Shown here: one piece after another, positions 14,168 through 23,085 of the stretch
Layout: each line of letters starts with the position of its first letter
Numbering within the stretch: the first letter of the stretch is position 1
Assembly: GCA_964647785.1 (NCBI GenBank)
Contig: CAZYJD010000024.1
Span: 1 to 26,587, forward strand
DNA length: 26,587 nt
Direction of reading: 5' to 3'
Origin: CAZYJD01 sp964647785
GTDB taxonomy: Bacteria; Bacteroidota; Bacteroidia; NS11-12g; UBA9320
The notes under the pieces: generated by a model
Seen by the model: only the letters and a program-made list of their open reading frames with translations
Database searches by the model: none
Told to the model about the DNA's origin: nothing
Program-made: the position numbers and the translations under genes

Positions 14168-17011
14168 TCAGTGTTTGATTCCGTGATGTTCGAGTCGCCT
14201 TCTCATATCATCGTCAATTGCAGGCGCCTGCCCCCCTTTAAAGCTTCTCAATTGATAAGTAAAACTGAGCATGAAATAGCGGGTTAAAATGCTGTTCTCT
14301 AAATCTTCTAGGTAAGTTTCAGTGATGTTTCTGATCACGCTTTGGTTTTGCCCAAGGATATCAAAAGCAGTGATTCGCAATTCGCCCGAATTGTCTTTAA
14401 ACAGTTTTCTGGCCAGCCCCATGTTCCATAGCCAGAAATTCGGGTTGTACCCATCGCTCAAACCGGTGAAAAGACGATTGTTTAAGTCGGTTTTAATGAT
14501 GGTTTTTTTCCCAAGCCAGAAATTGCCGTTTAAAGTGGCTGTGTGGTTGTAAAAGTTGCTATTCAGCTCGGCTTGCACGCTGTTTTGAACAAAGTTATAA
14601 GAACCACTGTAGCTGAGGCTGAAATCGACGCGCTCACTGATGTTACTGCTCAGCACCAAACTCGGATCAACAGAGGTGTTCTTACTTATATTTTCAACGC
14701 CATTTACAAGGCCTGGAATGCGATCATAGCTCAGCCCTGCACCGATATTCAAATTCGATTTGATTTTCTTTACCGGGAATCCATAAGAAATATTGGAGCT
14801 GATGCTGCGTTGCCCGTTTAAATTCACCGGACGAATCAGGCTGGCACCTCTTTGCAAGGCAATTCCATCCAGTACAATGTCATTGCTTGGAGCAATGAAA
14901 CTTGAATTGGCAACAAAAGCGGTGGTGGCACGCAGCCTCATAAATGCTGAGAGTGTTCGCGATTTGGCCGGATTGCTGGCGGTGTATCGGGCAACCAAGA
15001 AATGATTGATTTCCTGATCGAGTGATGCATCGCCTCGGTAGAGCTTTAACGGGTTACTATTATCCAACACTTCCTGCAATTGCCGCACATTGGGTGCACT
15101 GGTGCTGCTTCTGAAAAACATGCGCAACGATCTGGTTTTGCTGATGCGATAGCGCATAAATCCATAGGGAAGAACATTCCTAAAGCTGCGCCCCAGGGTG
15201 TCGGCGAAAGGGAAATCCTGTTCATTGTTCAGCTCAGCTTGTTGCAGGTAGGTGCCGAACATGGCATTCATTTTATCCGTATTGAAGCGATATGAAAGCC
15301 CCAGTCGATAGGTGTTGTAGCGGTTTTCGAATACATTGCTCAGGGCACTGTCCAAAAGGGTGTAGCGAGCTGTGCTGTCGGCCAAATTCGTTTTCTGATC
15401 GTTGATGTTCAGGTCTTCGTCATAGCGCAGACGGATTTCAAGTTGACTTTTTTTACCCACCGGCTCGGTATAGCTGAGGTTCAATTCGGTGTTTCTACCA
15501 GAGAAAGCCGTGTTCGAAAGTTGATCGATGCTTTGTACGAATGGAATGATGGATGGGGGATTGAAAAATGAATTGGATGCGAGCAGGCCATTGTCTGAAT
15601 TGCGCCACTGCAGCTGCAATTCGGTATTGAGAGAAATGGTTCTGCCCGCTTTTTTGAATTTGTGCTGCAGCAGCAGATCGTTGCTCACCACCCATGCATT
15701 GTTGTTGGTGTTTTGTTCATTTTCTGTGATGTTTAACAATTCATTGAGTTGGGTGCGGTTAGTGCTGAATGCATCGTTGATCTGCCGGTTGCCTTGCCAA
15801 TTCAATGAAGGGGTGTAGAGGAGCGAATTTGAAGAGTCGATGTCCCATTTCATACGCAGATTGAAGCGGTGGTTGAGATTATTTGTTTCGAGCGTGTTGT
15901 TCGATTCAAAAAACTGCAATGAATCGCCGGGAAGAAAGAGGGTGCGGCGCAAAGCCTGATCGTTTTGGGTGTTGGATTGGTTAACGAAATATCCCGCAGA
16001 AAACTCACTGATGTTTTTCCATTGGTTGGAATATTGTAAACCAAATGAATTGCTGGTGGCTATGCCATCTTGATTGCCAACAATGAAATCAGAAATGCCC
16101 CCAAGGCCCCATCCGCGCCTTCCACCGCCGGGCTGTGAACCGCCCAGCATGCTCACCAGATCCTGAGCCGAAAAGTTTTGCTGATTGATGTTGTTGGCCA
16201 AGCCTAAAACCGTTACCCGCCGGTTGCCACTGAAGTTGTTATAGCTAAGTCCAGCATTGTAGCGTTCATCCGTTCCGTAACCGGCATAAGCTTTTCCGAA
16301 TTGACCCTTTCTCATACCGGCTTTTGTTACTAAATTCAAGGTTCGCATGGCATTGCCATCACTGAAACCGGTAAACCTGCTTTGATCGCTTTCTTGATCG
16401 TAAACTTCAACGCGGTCAACCATTTCGGCGGGAAGGTTCTTCAGCGCAATATTCGGGTCGTCGCCAAAGAATGGTTTCCCATCCACCAGGATACGCTGCA
16501 CTTCCTCCCCTTGTGCTTTGATGCGTCCATTTTGTAATTCTACCCCAGGCATCTTTTTAACCAAATCTTCAGCGCTGGCATCCGGATTGGTTTTATACGC
16601 TCTGGAGTTGAAACTCAAGGTGTCTTCTTTTTGCTCCACAGCTCGGGCTAGTTCTTTTATTTCAACCTCTTTTAAGAGTGCTGCATCCGCGCTGAGATAA
16701 ATTGCTCCCAATGGCATGTCAATGCCCTGCGGACGGATGGGAATGACTTTGCTATGGTAACCCATAAAGGAAATTTCAAGGCGGTAAAAGCGCTTGAGGT
16801 TCAGCTTGAATGCGAAGGATCCTGTTCCATCGGTAATAACCCTTTGCTTAGCACTGCTATCCATAGGATTGCTAATTTCAACCAGGGCTCCGGGCAACGG
16901 CCGTCGATCTGTGGAGTCATAAATACTGCCACTCAAATTGAATTGCTGAGCGAATGAGCTGGTAATTGCAAAAAATGCAAAAGTTAAAGTGAAGATTTTT
17001 TTTAAAGACAT
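14168..17011 (-). CDS. TonB-dependent-receptor-like outer membrane beta-barrel protein
   Basis: Outer-membrane protein of 947 residues. The signal peptide MSLKKIFTLTFAFFAITSSFA is cleaved before QQF. Next is a carboxypeptidase-regulatory-like domain (about 24-105: LSGSIYDSTDRRPLPGALVEI ... GTGSFAFKL). A plug-like segment follows (about 140-230: EDLVKKMPGVELQNGRI, ILVDGKPFFGDDP, DRVEVYDQ). The rest is a long barrel region rich in alternating aromatic strands, Asn and Ser. This layout is common in Bacteroidota for receptors related to the OMP_b-brl_3 group, not classic SusC. After the last strands (YFMLSFTYQLRSF) there is a charged tail of about 24 residues. No SusD partner is adjacent. It is divergent from the acyltransferase at 17162 and upstream of the small lipoprotein. 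Substrate unknown. Confidence 0.85.
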   Translation of the reverse strand: MSLKKIFTLTFAFFAITSSFAQQFNLSGSIYDSTDRRPLPGALVEISNPMDSSAKQRVITDGTGSFAFKLNLKRFYRLEISFMGYHSKVIPIRPQGIDMPLGAIYLSADAALLKEVEIKELARAVEQKEDTLSFNSRAYKTNPDASAEDLVKKMPGVELQNGRIKAQGEEVQRILVDGKPFFGDDPNIALKNLPAEMVDRVEVYDQESDQSRFTGFSDGNAMRTLNLVTKAGMRKGQFGKAYAGYGTDERYNAGLSYNNFSGNRRVTVLGLANNINQQNFSAQDLVSMLGGSQPGGGRRGWGLGGISDFIVGNQDGIATSNSFGLQYSNQWKNISEFSAGYFVNQSNTQNDQALRRTLFLPGDSLQFFESNNTLETNNLNHRFNLRMKWDIDSSNSLLYTPSLNWQGNRQINDAFSTNRTQLNELLNITENEQNTNNNAWVVSNDLLLQHKFKKAGRTISLNTELQLQWRNSDNGLLASNSFFNPPSIIPFVQSIDQLSNTAFSGRNTELNLSYTEPVGKKSQLEIRLRYDEDLNINDQKTNLADSTARYTLLDSALSNVFENRYNTYRLGLSYRFNTDKMNAMFGTYLQQAELNNEQDFPFADTLGRSFRNVLPYGFMRYRISKTRSLRMFFRSSTSAPNVRQLQEVLDNSNPLKLYRGDASLDQEINHFLVARYTASNPAKSRTLSAFMRLRATTAFVANSSFIAPSNDIVLDGIALQRGASLIRPVNLNGQRSISSNISYGFPVKKIKSNLNIGAGLSYDRIPGLVNGVENISKNTSVDPSLVLSSNISERVDFSLSYSGSYNFVQNSVQAELNSNFYNHTATLNGNFWLGKKTIIKTDLNNRLFTGLSDGYNPNFWLWNMGLARKLFKDNSGELRITAFDILGQNQSVIRNITETYLEDLENSILTRYFMLSFTYQLRSFKGGQAPAIDDDMRRRLEHHGIKH

Positions 17012-17025
17012 GAGTTTAACTAAGC

Positions 17026-17033
17026 CAAAAGCA
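17026..17033 (-). promoter_or_regulatory. Putative -7 element of the receptor gene
   Basis: The minus strand reads TGCTTTTG, one mismatch from TAnnTTTG, 15 bases before the ATG at 17011. It lies in the 150-base divergent gap shared with the acyltransferase gene. No clear -33 box. Confidence 0.3.
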
Positions 17034-17145
17034 TAGACGCATTTACCGTATGAATTGTTCTGATTGCAGCACGAAGAGCAACAAAAAATTACAGGCTTTC
17101 ATCATCTTCTGCAAGTTTAAGGGAATCCTTTCCTTCTTCTTCCAT

Positions 17146-17153
17146 TTAATTTG
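17146..17153 (+). promoter_or_regulatory. Putative -7 element of the second acyltransferase gene
   Basis: TTAATTTG is one mismatch from TAnnTTTG and ends nine bases before ATG 17162, so a transcript would carry only a few untranslated bases. No convincing -33 TTTG is seen at the expected spacing. Confidence 0.35.
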
Positions 17154-17161
17154 CAGCCCAA

Positions 17162-18403
17162 ATGCCTATCATCTATAACGGTCTAAAATTCTTGCATCAT
17201 TTTGCACTGAAAGCATACTTCAGAAGCATTCATATTGAAGGACAGGAGAATTTCCCTGCAGAGGGAGCAGTCATTCTCGCTGTGAACCATCCGAGTGCAT
17301 TCATGGATCCGATTATCGTGGCAACGCTCTCAAAGCGTAGGGTGGCTTTTTTAACTGCGGCAGAATTCTTTTACAACCGATTCTTTTCCTGGTTCTACGG
17401 AAAGTTGGGCATGATCCCGATTTATCGCCCGCATGTCATGCGACACATGATTGACAAGAATACCAACACCTTCGAAGCTTGTTACAGCCATCTTGAGGTG
17501 GGGGGTGCCCTGATGATATTTCCTGAAGGCACGAGCAAAACCGAGTACCATATCAGACCTAATAAAACAGGCCTGGCTCGCATTGCTTTTGAGACTGCAG
17601 AGCGAAACAACTTCGATTTGCCAATACATGTTGTTCCTGTGGGTTTGGTTTATGACGACCCACATGTTTACGGCACTCATTTATTGGTGCAGTACGGTGA
17701 AGCCATAGAAGTCGAGAAATGGTATGAGCAATATCAGCATGATCCAAGGGCGGCCGTGCGTGGTCTTACTGCTGAAACAGAGCACCGCTTAAAGCGACTT
17801 ACCTGGCACCTGGAAGAAGAGGAATTGCATGGCATTTTTGAAACGTGTAAAAAGGCTCTTTGGAGGCAGCCATTTAAAAATACTGAAGACGCTAAGTTAG
17901 CATTTGATGAAGCCGAAAAAATAGCTGCAAAATTGCATTACTGGCATCGATCCCAACCTGATTTGCTGAAACGCCTTGAGCAAAGTGTCATCGAAGAAAA
18001 ACCCTTGCTCATGCGGCAAAAACTAAAACATTTGCCAGGCTTGCTACTTGGGTTTCCCTTGTATGCTTATGGTAAAATCAATAATTGGGCGGCGCTTGTG
18101 ATGCCCGAAATGGTGCTGCGCATTTTCCGACCGAGATACGATTTCAGAGGTTCGGTGAGGTTATTGAGTAGTTTGATTGCTTTTCTCATTTTCTCGATGC
18201 TGCAAACTGCGCTTGTTTACCATTGGAGTGAGAATGCTCCACTCGCCTTGCTCTATTTTTTCTCCATTGCACTGAGCGGGTGGTACGCAAAGCGCTATGA
18301 AGAAACGTTCATTCAAGTGCCCAAACAAACCAGAGATATCGGCTCGCAAGAACTCAGGGAAATCTTAAACCGTTTGGGATCAGAGCAAACGGCTAATGTC
18401 TGA
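17162..18403 (+). CDS. PlsC-like acyltransferase with C-terminal membrane helices (second copy)
   Basis: Acyltransferase of the PlsC superfamily, 413 residues, probably acting on glycerol-phosphate or lysophospholipid at the inner membrane. Motif I is NHPSAFMDP (His43, Asp49; again five residues between them), motif II is MIPIYRP, motif III is the standard FPEGTSKT (Glu122), and VVPVGLVYDD is motif IV. A charged helical middle (about 195-285) leads to hydrophobic helices near 290-315 and 335-380. The H-x5-D spacing and the long membrane tail resemble the Gat/Gpt2-type glycerol-phosphate acyltransferases of eukaryotes more than short bacterial PlsC. It is paralogous to the protein at 5508-6830 but keeps canonical motif III, so it is the safer functional copy. 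Its last 24 bases overlap the convergent pyrD gene. Confidence 0.87.
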   Translation: MPIIYNGLKFLHHFALKAYFRSIHIEGQENFPAEGAVILAVNHPSAFMDPIIVATLSKRRVAFLTAAEFFYNRFFSWFYGKLGMIPIYRPHVMRHMIDKNTNTFEACYSHLEVGGALMIFPEGTSKTEYHIRPNKTGLARIAFETAERNNFDLPIHVVPVGLVYDDPHVYGTHLLVQYGEAIEVEKWYEQYQHDPRAAVRGLTAETEHRLKRLTWHLEEEELHGIFETCKKALWRQPFKNTEDAKLAFDEAEKIAAKLHYWHRSQPDLLKRLEQSVIEEKPLLMRQKLKHLPGLLLGFPLYAYGKINNWAALVMPEMVLRIFRPRYDFRGSVRLLSSLIAFLIFSMLQTALVYHWSENAPLALLYFFSIALSGWYAKRYEETFIQVPKQTRDIGSQELREILNRLGSEQTANV

Positions 18404-19423
18404 TGCCAGTTTTGGACCGTAGTAAATAAAGCCGCTGTACACTTGAACGAGATCTGCACCGGCTTGTATCTTATCTCTGGCATCATCAGGTTTCATAATC
18501 CCGCCAACACCGATCAATGGAAACTCAGGTCCCAGAAGCTGCCGCAGTTGGCGAATAACTTCATTGCTTCTCTCTTTCAGAGGTTGGCCACTTAATCCTC
18601 CTGCGCCTATGTTTTCAACATATTCTCTCTCGCTCTGCAGACCCTCTCTCGAAATGGTGGTATTGGTTGCAATCAACCCGTCGAGTTGTGTCTCTTTGGC
18701 CAGATTTCCAATGTCTTGTAATTGAACATCATTGAGGTCAGGAGCAATTTTTAGAAAAATCGCTTTACGTTCATTGCCGTCTTGCATCTTTTGCCGGCGG
18801 ATGTCCTGCAACTTTCCAATAATCAAAGCCAATGAATCTTTCTCCTGCAGCTCTCTCAAGCCCGGAGTGTTGGGTGAACTTACATTGATGGTGAAATAAT
18901 CTACATAATCGTACATGGCCTCAAAGCAGCGCTCGTAATCTTTCCAGGCCTCTTCATTTGGGGTCATCTTGTTCTTCCCGATGTTGCCGCCAACAATCAA
19001 ACCTTGCGGCCGTTTTTTCAGCCGCTTAACAGCCGCCTCAACTCCTCCATTGTTGAATCCCATGCGGTTGATGAGCGCGTGATCTTTTTTTAACCTAAAA
19101 AGTCGGGGTTTAGGATTGCCTGCCTGTGGGAGTGGTGTGATGGTGCCAATTTCTACATGCCCGAAACCCAAATATTGCAAGGCGTGCAGCCAACGGGCAT
19201 CTTTGTCGAAGCCCGCAGCCAGACCCACCAGATTGGGGAATGATAAACCGGCTACCTTTGCTGGATGCCCCGGATAAGAAAATATCCGCTTGAAAATTAC
19301 AGGAACTACCGGTAGGCGCAGCAGGGCGGAAAGCATGCCCATGGTGAAATAATGCGCTTTCTCTGCCGGTAGAAAAAATAGAAGTTTGCGAATGAAGGAA
19401 TACACAGGCTTCAAAGAAAGCAA
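18380..19423 (-). CDS. pyrD: Dihydroorotate dehydrogenase (quinone), class 2
   Basis: Oxidises dihydroorotate to orotate in pyrimidine synthesis, passing electrons from FMN to membrane quinone. The class 2 N-terminal membrane-associating helices are present (LKPVYSFIRKLLFFLPAEKAHYFTMG). Core motifs follow: LVGLAAGFDKDARWL (FMN contact), EIGTITPLPQAGNPKPRLFR, INRMGFNNGG, FTINVSSPNTPGLRELQ with the catalytic Ser (182/183), IGVGGI and YSGFIYYGP. Length about 347 residues is typical. The start is uncertain: TTG 19423 gives the full frame, TTG 19414 and GTG 19405 (MYSFIRKLL) are alternatives, and no ATG lies near. The gene converges on the acyltransferase with a 24-base overlap of coding ends and is divergent from sdhC, another quinone-linked enzyme. 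Confidence 0.96.
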   Translation of the reverse strand: MLSLKPVYSFIRKLLFFLPAEKAHYFTMGMLSALLRLPVVPVIFKRIFSYPGHPAKVAGLSFPNLVGLAAGFDKDARWLHALQYLGFGHVEIGTITPLPQAGNPKPRLFRLKKDHALINRMGFNNGGVEAAVKRLKKRPQGLIVGGNIGKNKMTPNEEAWKDYERCFEAMYDYVDYFTINVSSPNTPGLRELQEKDSLALIIGKLQDIRRQKMQDGNERKAIFLKIAPDLNDVQLQDIGNLAKETQLDGLIATNTTISREGLQSEREYVENIGAGGLSGQPLKERSNEVIRQLRQLLGPEFPLIGVGGIMKPDDARDKIQAGADLVQVYSGFIYYGPKLASDISRLL

Positions 19424-19508
19424 TAATTCGCTTCAGCGCCTTTGGAGATGAGTGCTATTTAGAACAATTCTACAATCAACATTCGGGGGTCTGCTTTGTT
19501 AGGAAATG

Positions 19509-19516
19509 TAGATTTG
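19509..19516 (+). promoter_or_regulatory. -7 element of the sdhC-sdhA-sdhB-ribE operon
   Basis: TAGATTTG is an exact match to the Bacteroidota -7 consensus TAnnTTTG. It ends 20 bases before the sdhC ATG (19536), giving a leader of roughly 12-15 bases. The -33 TTTG is not obvious: TTTG at 19495 is too close and only TTC at 19482 lies near the right distance. Confidence 0.55.
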
Positions 19517-19535
19517 CAATGCAATTTTTGGTTTT

Positions 19536-20306
19536 ATGAGTAATAACAAAAACATGTTCAGTTCTAGCCTTGGACAGAAGTTGATAATGAGTCTAACAGG
19601 GCTGTTTCTGATTTCATTTCTGTTGATTCACCTGATCGGGAATTTACAGCTATTTACAGCAGACTATGGTTATAAATTCAATGTTTATGCCCGTTTCATG
19701 ACCACCAACCCACTCATCAAGACGGTGAGTTATCTCCTGTATTTTTCCATTTTGTTCCACGCCATCAAGGGGATTTTACTGGAGAGAAAAAACCGCAGTG
19801 CACGAAAGTCAAAATATGCGGTTGCTGCAGGAAGCACCAACAGCAGTTGGTCGAGCAGAAACATGGGTATTCTAGGTGTGATCATGTTGGTGTTCATTGT
19901 GATTCACATGAGCGACTTTTGGTTTGAGTACAAGTTTGGAGAAATCCCATGGACAAGATATGAAGTAAATCTCGAAAATGGTCAGATGATTCACCAAAGT
20001 GTAACCGATGAAAGTTTGCAGCATTTTGCCCATTATACCGAGAATGGCAAGGATATTTTCATTACCAAAGATCTTTATTTGGAAGTGAAAGAGGCCTTTG
20101 GTCAGTGGTGGTATGTGTTGTTGTATGTTCTATCGATGGTGGCCATCGCATTCCATCTTTGGCACGGATTTGAAAGTGCATTCCAAACCCTGGGAATCAA
20201 CCACCCACACTACACCCCTTGGATTCAAAAAATTGGCAGAGCTTTTAGTGTTTTGATTCCTGCTGGCTTTGCGCTTATTCCCATCGTATATTTTTTCACC
20301 AAATAA
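19536..20306 (+). CDS. sdhC: Succinate dehydrogenase cytochrome b558 subunit
   Basis: Membrane anchor of complex II, carrying two haem b groups and the quinone site. This is the single-subunit, five-helix type (B. subtilis/Wolinella-like). The 256 residues have hydrophobic helices at about 15-38, 60-82, 110-130, 188-208 and 236-254. Candidate haem-ligand histidines within them are His32 (LLIHLIGN), His75 (ILFHAIKG), His124 (IVIHMSDFWF) and His207 (IAFHLWHGFESAF). An extended hydrophilic segment (131-187) separates helices three and four. The start ATG follows a perfect -7 box and begins MSNNKNMFSSSLGQK, the usual cytosolic lead. It is the first gene of sdhC-sdhA-sdhB, with 12 bases to sdhA. 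Confidence 0.95.
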   Translation: MSNNKNMFSSSLGQKLIMSLTGLFLISFLLIHLIGNLQLFTADYGYKFNVYARFMTTNPLIKTVSYLLYFSILFHAIKGILLERKNRSARKSKYAVAAGSTNSSWSSRNMGILGVIMLVFIVIHMSDFWFEYKFGEIPWTRYEVNLENGQMIHQSVTDESLQHFAHYTENGKDIFITKDLYLEVKEAFGQWWYVLLYVLSMVAIAFHLWHGFESAFQTLGINHPHYTPWIQKIGRAFSVLIPAGFALIPIVYFFTK

Positions 20307-20318
20307 AGCAGCAAGAAA

Positions 20319-22322
20319 ATGAGTACACTCGATTCTAAAATACCTGCCGGTCCACTTGCCGATAAATGGACCACCCATAAGAATGCCATCAAAGTGGTGA
20401 ACCCCGCCAACAAAAGGCGAATTGATGTGATTGTGATAGGCACCGGACTTGCAGGCGCTTCTGCCTCTGCATCTTTGGCCGAACTTGGGTACAATGTCAA
20501 GGCTTTTTGTTTCCAGGATAGCCCTCGCCGTGCACACTCCATTGCGGCACAAGGGGGGATCAATGCTGCCAAGAATTATCAGAACGATGGTGATTCAACC
20601 TTCCGTTTGTTCTACGATACCATCAAGGGGGGCGATTATCGCAGTCGCGAAGCCAATGTTTACCGCCTTGCGGAAGTATCTGCAAGCATCATCGACCAAT
20701 GCGTGGCTCAAGGTGTTCCCTTTGCTCGCGAATACGGCGGATTGTTGGACAACCGCTCATTCGGTGGGGTGCTGGTTTCCAGAACTTTCTATGCCAAAGG
20801 ACAAACCGGTCAGCAGTTATTGCTGGGAGCCTACAGTGCTCTGAACCGCCAGATAGGAAAAGGGAAGGTGAAAATGTACAACCGCCATGAAATGATGGAT
20901 GTGGTAATGGTAGATGGCAAATGCCGCGGGATCATTGCACGCAACCTCATTACCGGTGAATTGGAAAGACATAGTGCTCATGCCGTGGTGATTGCCTCTG
21001 GTGGATATGGCAACGTATTCTTCCTCTCAACCAATGCCATGGGATCCAACGGCTCAGCGGCCTGGCGGGCCCACAGAAAAGGAGCGCATTTCGCCAATCC
21101 GTGTTTCACGCAAATCCACCCGACTTGTATCCCTGTATCCGGTGAATACCAGTCGAAACTCACGCTCATGTCGGAATCGCTTAGAAATGATGGCCGCATA
21201 TGGGTTCCCAAGAAAAAAGAAGATGCCGAAGCGGTGCGTCAGGGCAAATTGAAGCCCACCGATATTCCAGAAGATGACCGCGACTATTACCTGGAGCGCC
21301 GTTATCCTTCCTTCGGGAATCTCGTTCCGCGTGATGTGGCCTCAAGAGCAGCCAAAGAAAGATGCGATGCCGGCTTTGGAGTGAATAAAACAGGAGAGGC
21401 TGTGTTTCTCGATTTTGCATCGGCCATTGAACGTTACGGTAAGATCGAAGCAAATACAAAGGGATTGCACAATCCCGATCACGCCACCATCATCGCAATG
21501 GGTAAGAAAGTAGTGGAAGCCAAATATGGGAACCTTTTTGCGATGTATCAAAAAATTACCGACGACAATCCCTATGAAACCCCGATGAAGATTTATCCGG
21601 CTGTTCACTATACCATGGGTGGATTGTGGGTCGACTACAATCTGATGACTTCCGTTCCAGGGCTCTTTGCCGCCGGTGAAGCAAACTTCAGCGATCACGG
21701 CGCCAACCGCCTTGGGGCTTCTGCTCTCATGCAGGGACTCGCAGATGGTTATTTTGTGTTGCCCTACACCATAGGAGATTATCTGGCAGATGACATCCGA
21801 ACCGGAGCCATCTCAACCGATTTGTCTGAATTTGAGGCTGCGGAAAAAGCTGTTCAGGATAACATGAACCGCCTCATGTCCGTAAAGGGCGAGCATTCGG
21901 TGGATTACTACCACAAGCAATTGGGTAGAATCATGTGGGATAAATGCGGAATGAGTCGCAATGCAGAAGGATTGAAGCAAGCCATACAGGAAATTCGCGC
22001 CCTGCGCGAAGAGTTCTGGAAGAATGTGCGAATTCCGGGCAAGGCCGATGGAATGAACCCCGAACTGGACAAGGCGGCCCGTGTTGCAGATTTCCTTGAA
22101 CTGGGCGAACTGATGTGCAAGGATGCGCTGGATAGAAATGAGAGTTGTGGCGGTCATTTCCGCGAAGAATCACAAACAGAAGATGGAGAAGCCCTGCGCG
22201 ATGACAATAACTTCGCTTATGTATCCGCCTGGGAATTCACCGGCGACCCATCACAGAGTAAATTGCACAAGGAGAACCTTGTTTTTGAAAATGTTAAACT
22301 CACCCAAAGAAGTTACAAGTAA
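20319..22322 (+). CDS. sdhA: Succinate dehydrogenase/fumarate reductase flavoprotein subunit
   Basis: Catalytic subunit of complex II, oxidising succinate to fumarate on covalently bound FAD in the citric acid cycle. Of 667 residues, the dinucleotide-binding motif is VIVIGTGLAGASASASLAELG (37-57). The FAD-linking histidine is His73 in RRAHSIAAQGGINA. The substrate-site region includes FTQIHPTCIPVSGEY and YPAVHYTMGGLWVDY, and the C-terminal FAD site is AAGEANFSDHGANRLGAS. The N-terminal extension of about 34 residues is usual for Bacteroidota. It lies 12 bases after sdhC and 12 before sdhB. A fumarate reductase role under low oxygen cannot be excluded from sequence alone. Confidence 0.98.
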   Translation: MSTLDSKIPAGPLADKWTTHKNAIKVVNPANKRRIDVIVIGTGLAGASASASLAELGYNVKAFCFQDSPRRAHSIAAQGGINAAKNYQNDGDSTFRLFYDTIKGGDYRSREANVYRLAEVSASIIDQCVAQGVPFAREYGGLLDNRSFGGVLVSRTFYAKGQTGQQLLLGAYSALNRQIGKGKVKMYNRHEMMDVVMVDGKCRGIIARNLITGELERHSAHAVVIASGGYGNVFFLSTNAMGSNGSAAWRAHRKGAHFANPCFTQIHPTCIPVSGEYQSKLTLMSESLRNDGRIWVPKKKEDAEAVRQGKLKPTDIPEDDRDYYLERRYPSFGNLVPRDVASRAAKERCDAGFGVNKTGEAVFLDFASAIERYGKIEANTKGLHNPDHATIIAMGKKVVEAKYGNLFAMYQKITDDNPYETPMKIYPAVHYTMGGLWVDYNLMTSVPGLFAAGEANFSDHGANRLGASALMQGLADGYFVLPYTIGDYLADDIRTGAISTDLSEFEAAEKAVQDNMNRLMSVKGEHSVDYYHKQLGRIMWDKCGMSRNAEGLKQAIQEIRALREEFWKNVRIPGKADGMNPELDKAARVADFLELGELMCKDALDRNESCGGHFREESQTEDGEALRDDNNFAYVSAWEFTGDPSQSKLHKENLVFENVKLTQRSYK

Positions 22323-22334
22323 AGTATAGGTATC

Positions 22335-23084
22335 ATGAAACTTCAACTCAAAATCTGGAGACAAAACAACAGCAAAGAGAACGGCAAACTGGTCGATTAT
22401 TCTTTGGATAACATCTCTGACGACATGTCTTTTCTTGAGATGATGGACGTGTTGAACGAAGAGCTCATTGCCAAAGGAGAGGATCCGGTGGCATTTGATC
22501 ACGATTGTCGCGAAGGCATCTGCGGCATGTGTAGCATGGTGATCAACGGAAAGCCGCATGGCCCCAATGGCGCCACCACTACTTGTCAGTTGCACATGCG
22601 CAGCTTCAATGATGGCGATACCATTGTTATTGAGCCGTTCAGAGCCAATGCCTTCCCGGTAATGAAAGATCTCGCAGTAGACCGATCAGCTTTCGACCGA
22701 ATCATGCAGGTAGGAGGGTTTATTTCGGTGAATACCAGTGGCAATACCCTCGATGCGAATGCCATTCCCGTGCCCAAAGTCGATGCTGATGAGGCATTCA
22801 ACTCTGCTGCATGCATTGGCTGCGGTGCCTGTGTGGCGGCCTGTAAGAATTCGTCCGCAATGCTGTTTGTAGGTGCCAAGGTTTCACAATACGCCCTATT
22901 GCCTCAAGGACATCCTGAGAGAGAAGAACGCGTCTTGCGCATGGTAGAGCAGATGGATGAAGAAGGCTTCGGAGCATGTACCAATACCGGTGCCTGTGCT
23001 GCGGAATGCCCGAAAGAAATTTCGCTCACCAACATCGCCCGTCTCAACAGGGAGTACATCAGGGCTTCGCTGAACAAAAAGTAA
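22335..23084 (+). CDS. sdhB: Succinate dehydrogenase/fumarate reductase iron-sulfur subunit
   Basis: Electron-transfer subunit of complex II linking FAD to the haem/quinone site. All cluster ligands are visible in 249 residues: [2Fe-2S] by Cys58, Cys63, Cys66 and Cys84 (DCREGICGMCSM ... TTCQLHMR); [4Fe-4S] by Cys160, Cys163, Cys166 and Cys170 (CIGCGACVAACKN); [3Fe-4S] by Cys215, Cys221 and Cys225 (ACTNTGACAAECPKEIS). The insert GKPHGPNGATTT between the third and fourth [2Fe-2S] ligands is typical of the B. subtilis/Bacteroidota type. The stop is followed after a single base by the riboflavin synthase start. Confidence 0.98.
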   Translation: MKLQLKIWRQNNSKENGKLVDYSLDNISDDMSFLEMMDVLNEELIAKGEDPVAFDHDCREGICGMCSMVINGKPHGPNGATTTCQLHMRSFNDGDTIVIEPFRANAFPVMKDLAVDRSAFDRIMQVGGFISVNTSGNTLDANAIPVPKVDADEAFNSAACIGCGACVAACKNSSAMLFVGAKVSQYALLPQGHPEREERVLRMVEQMDEEGFGACTNTGACAAECPKEISLTNIARLNREYIRASLNKK

Positions 23085-23085
23085 A

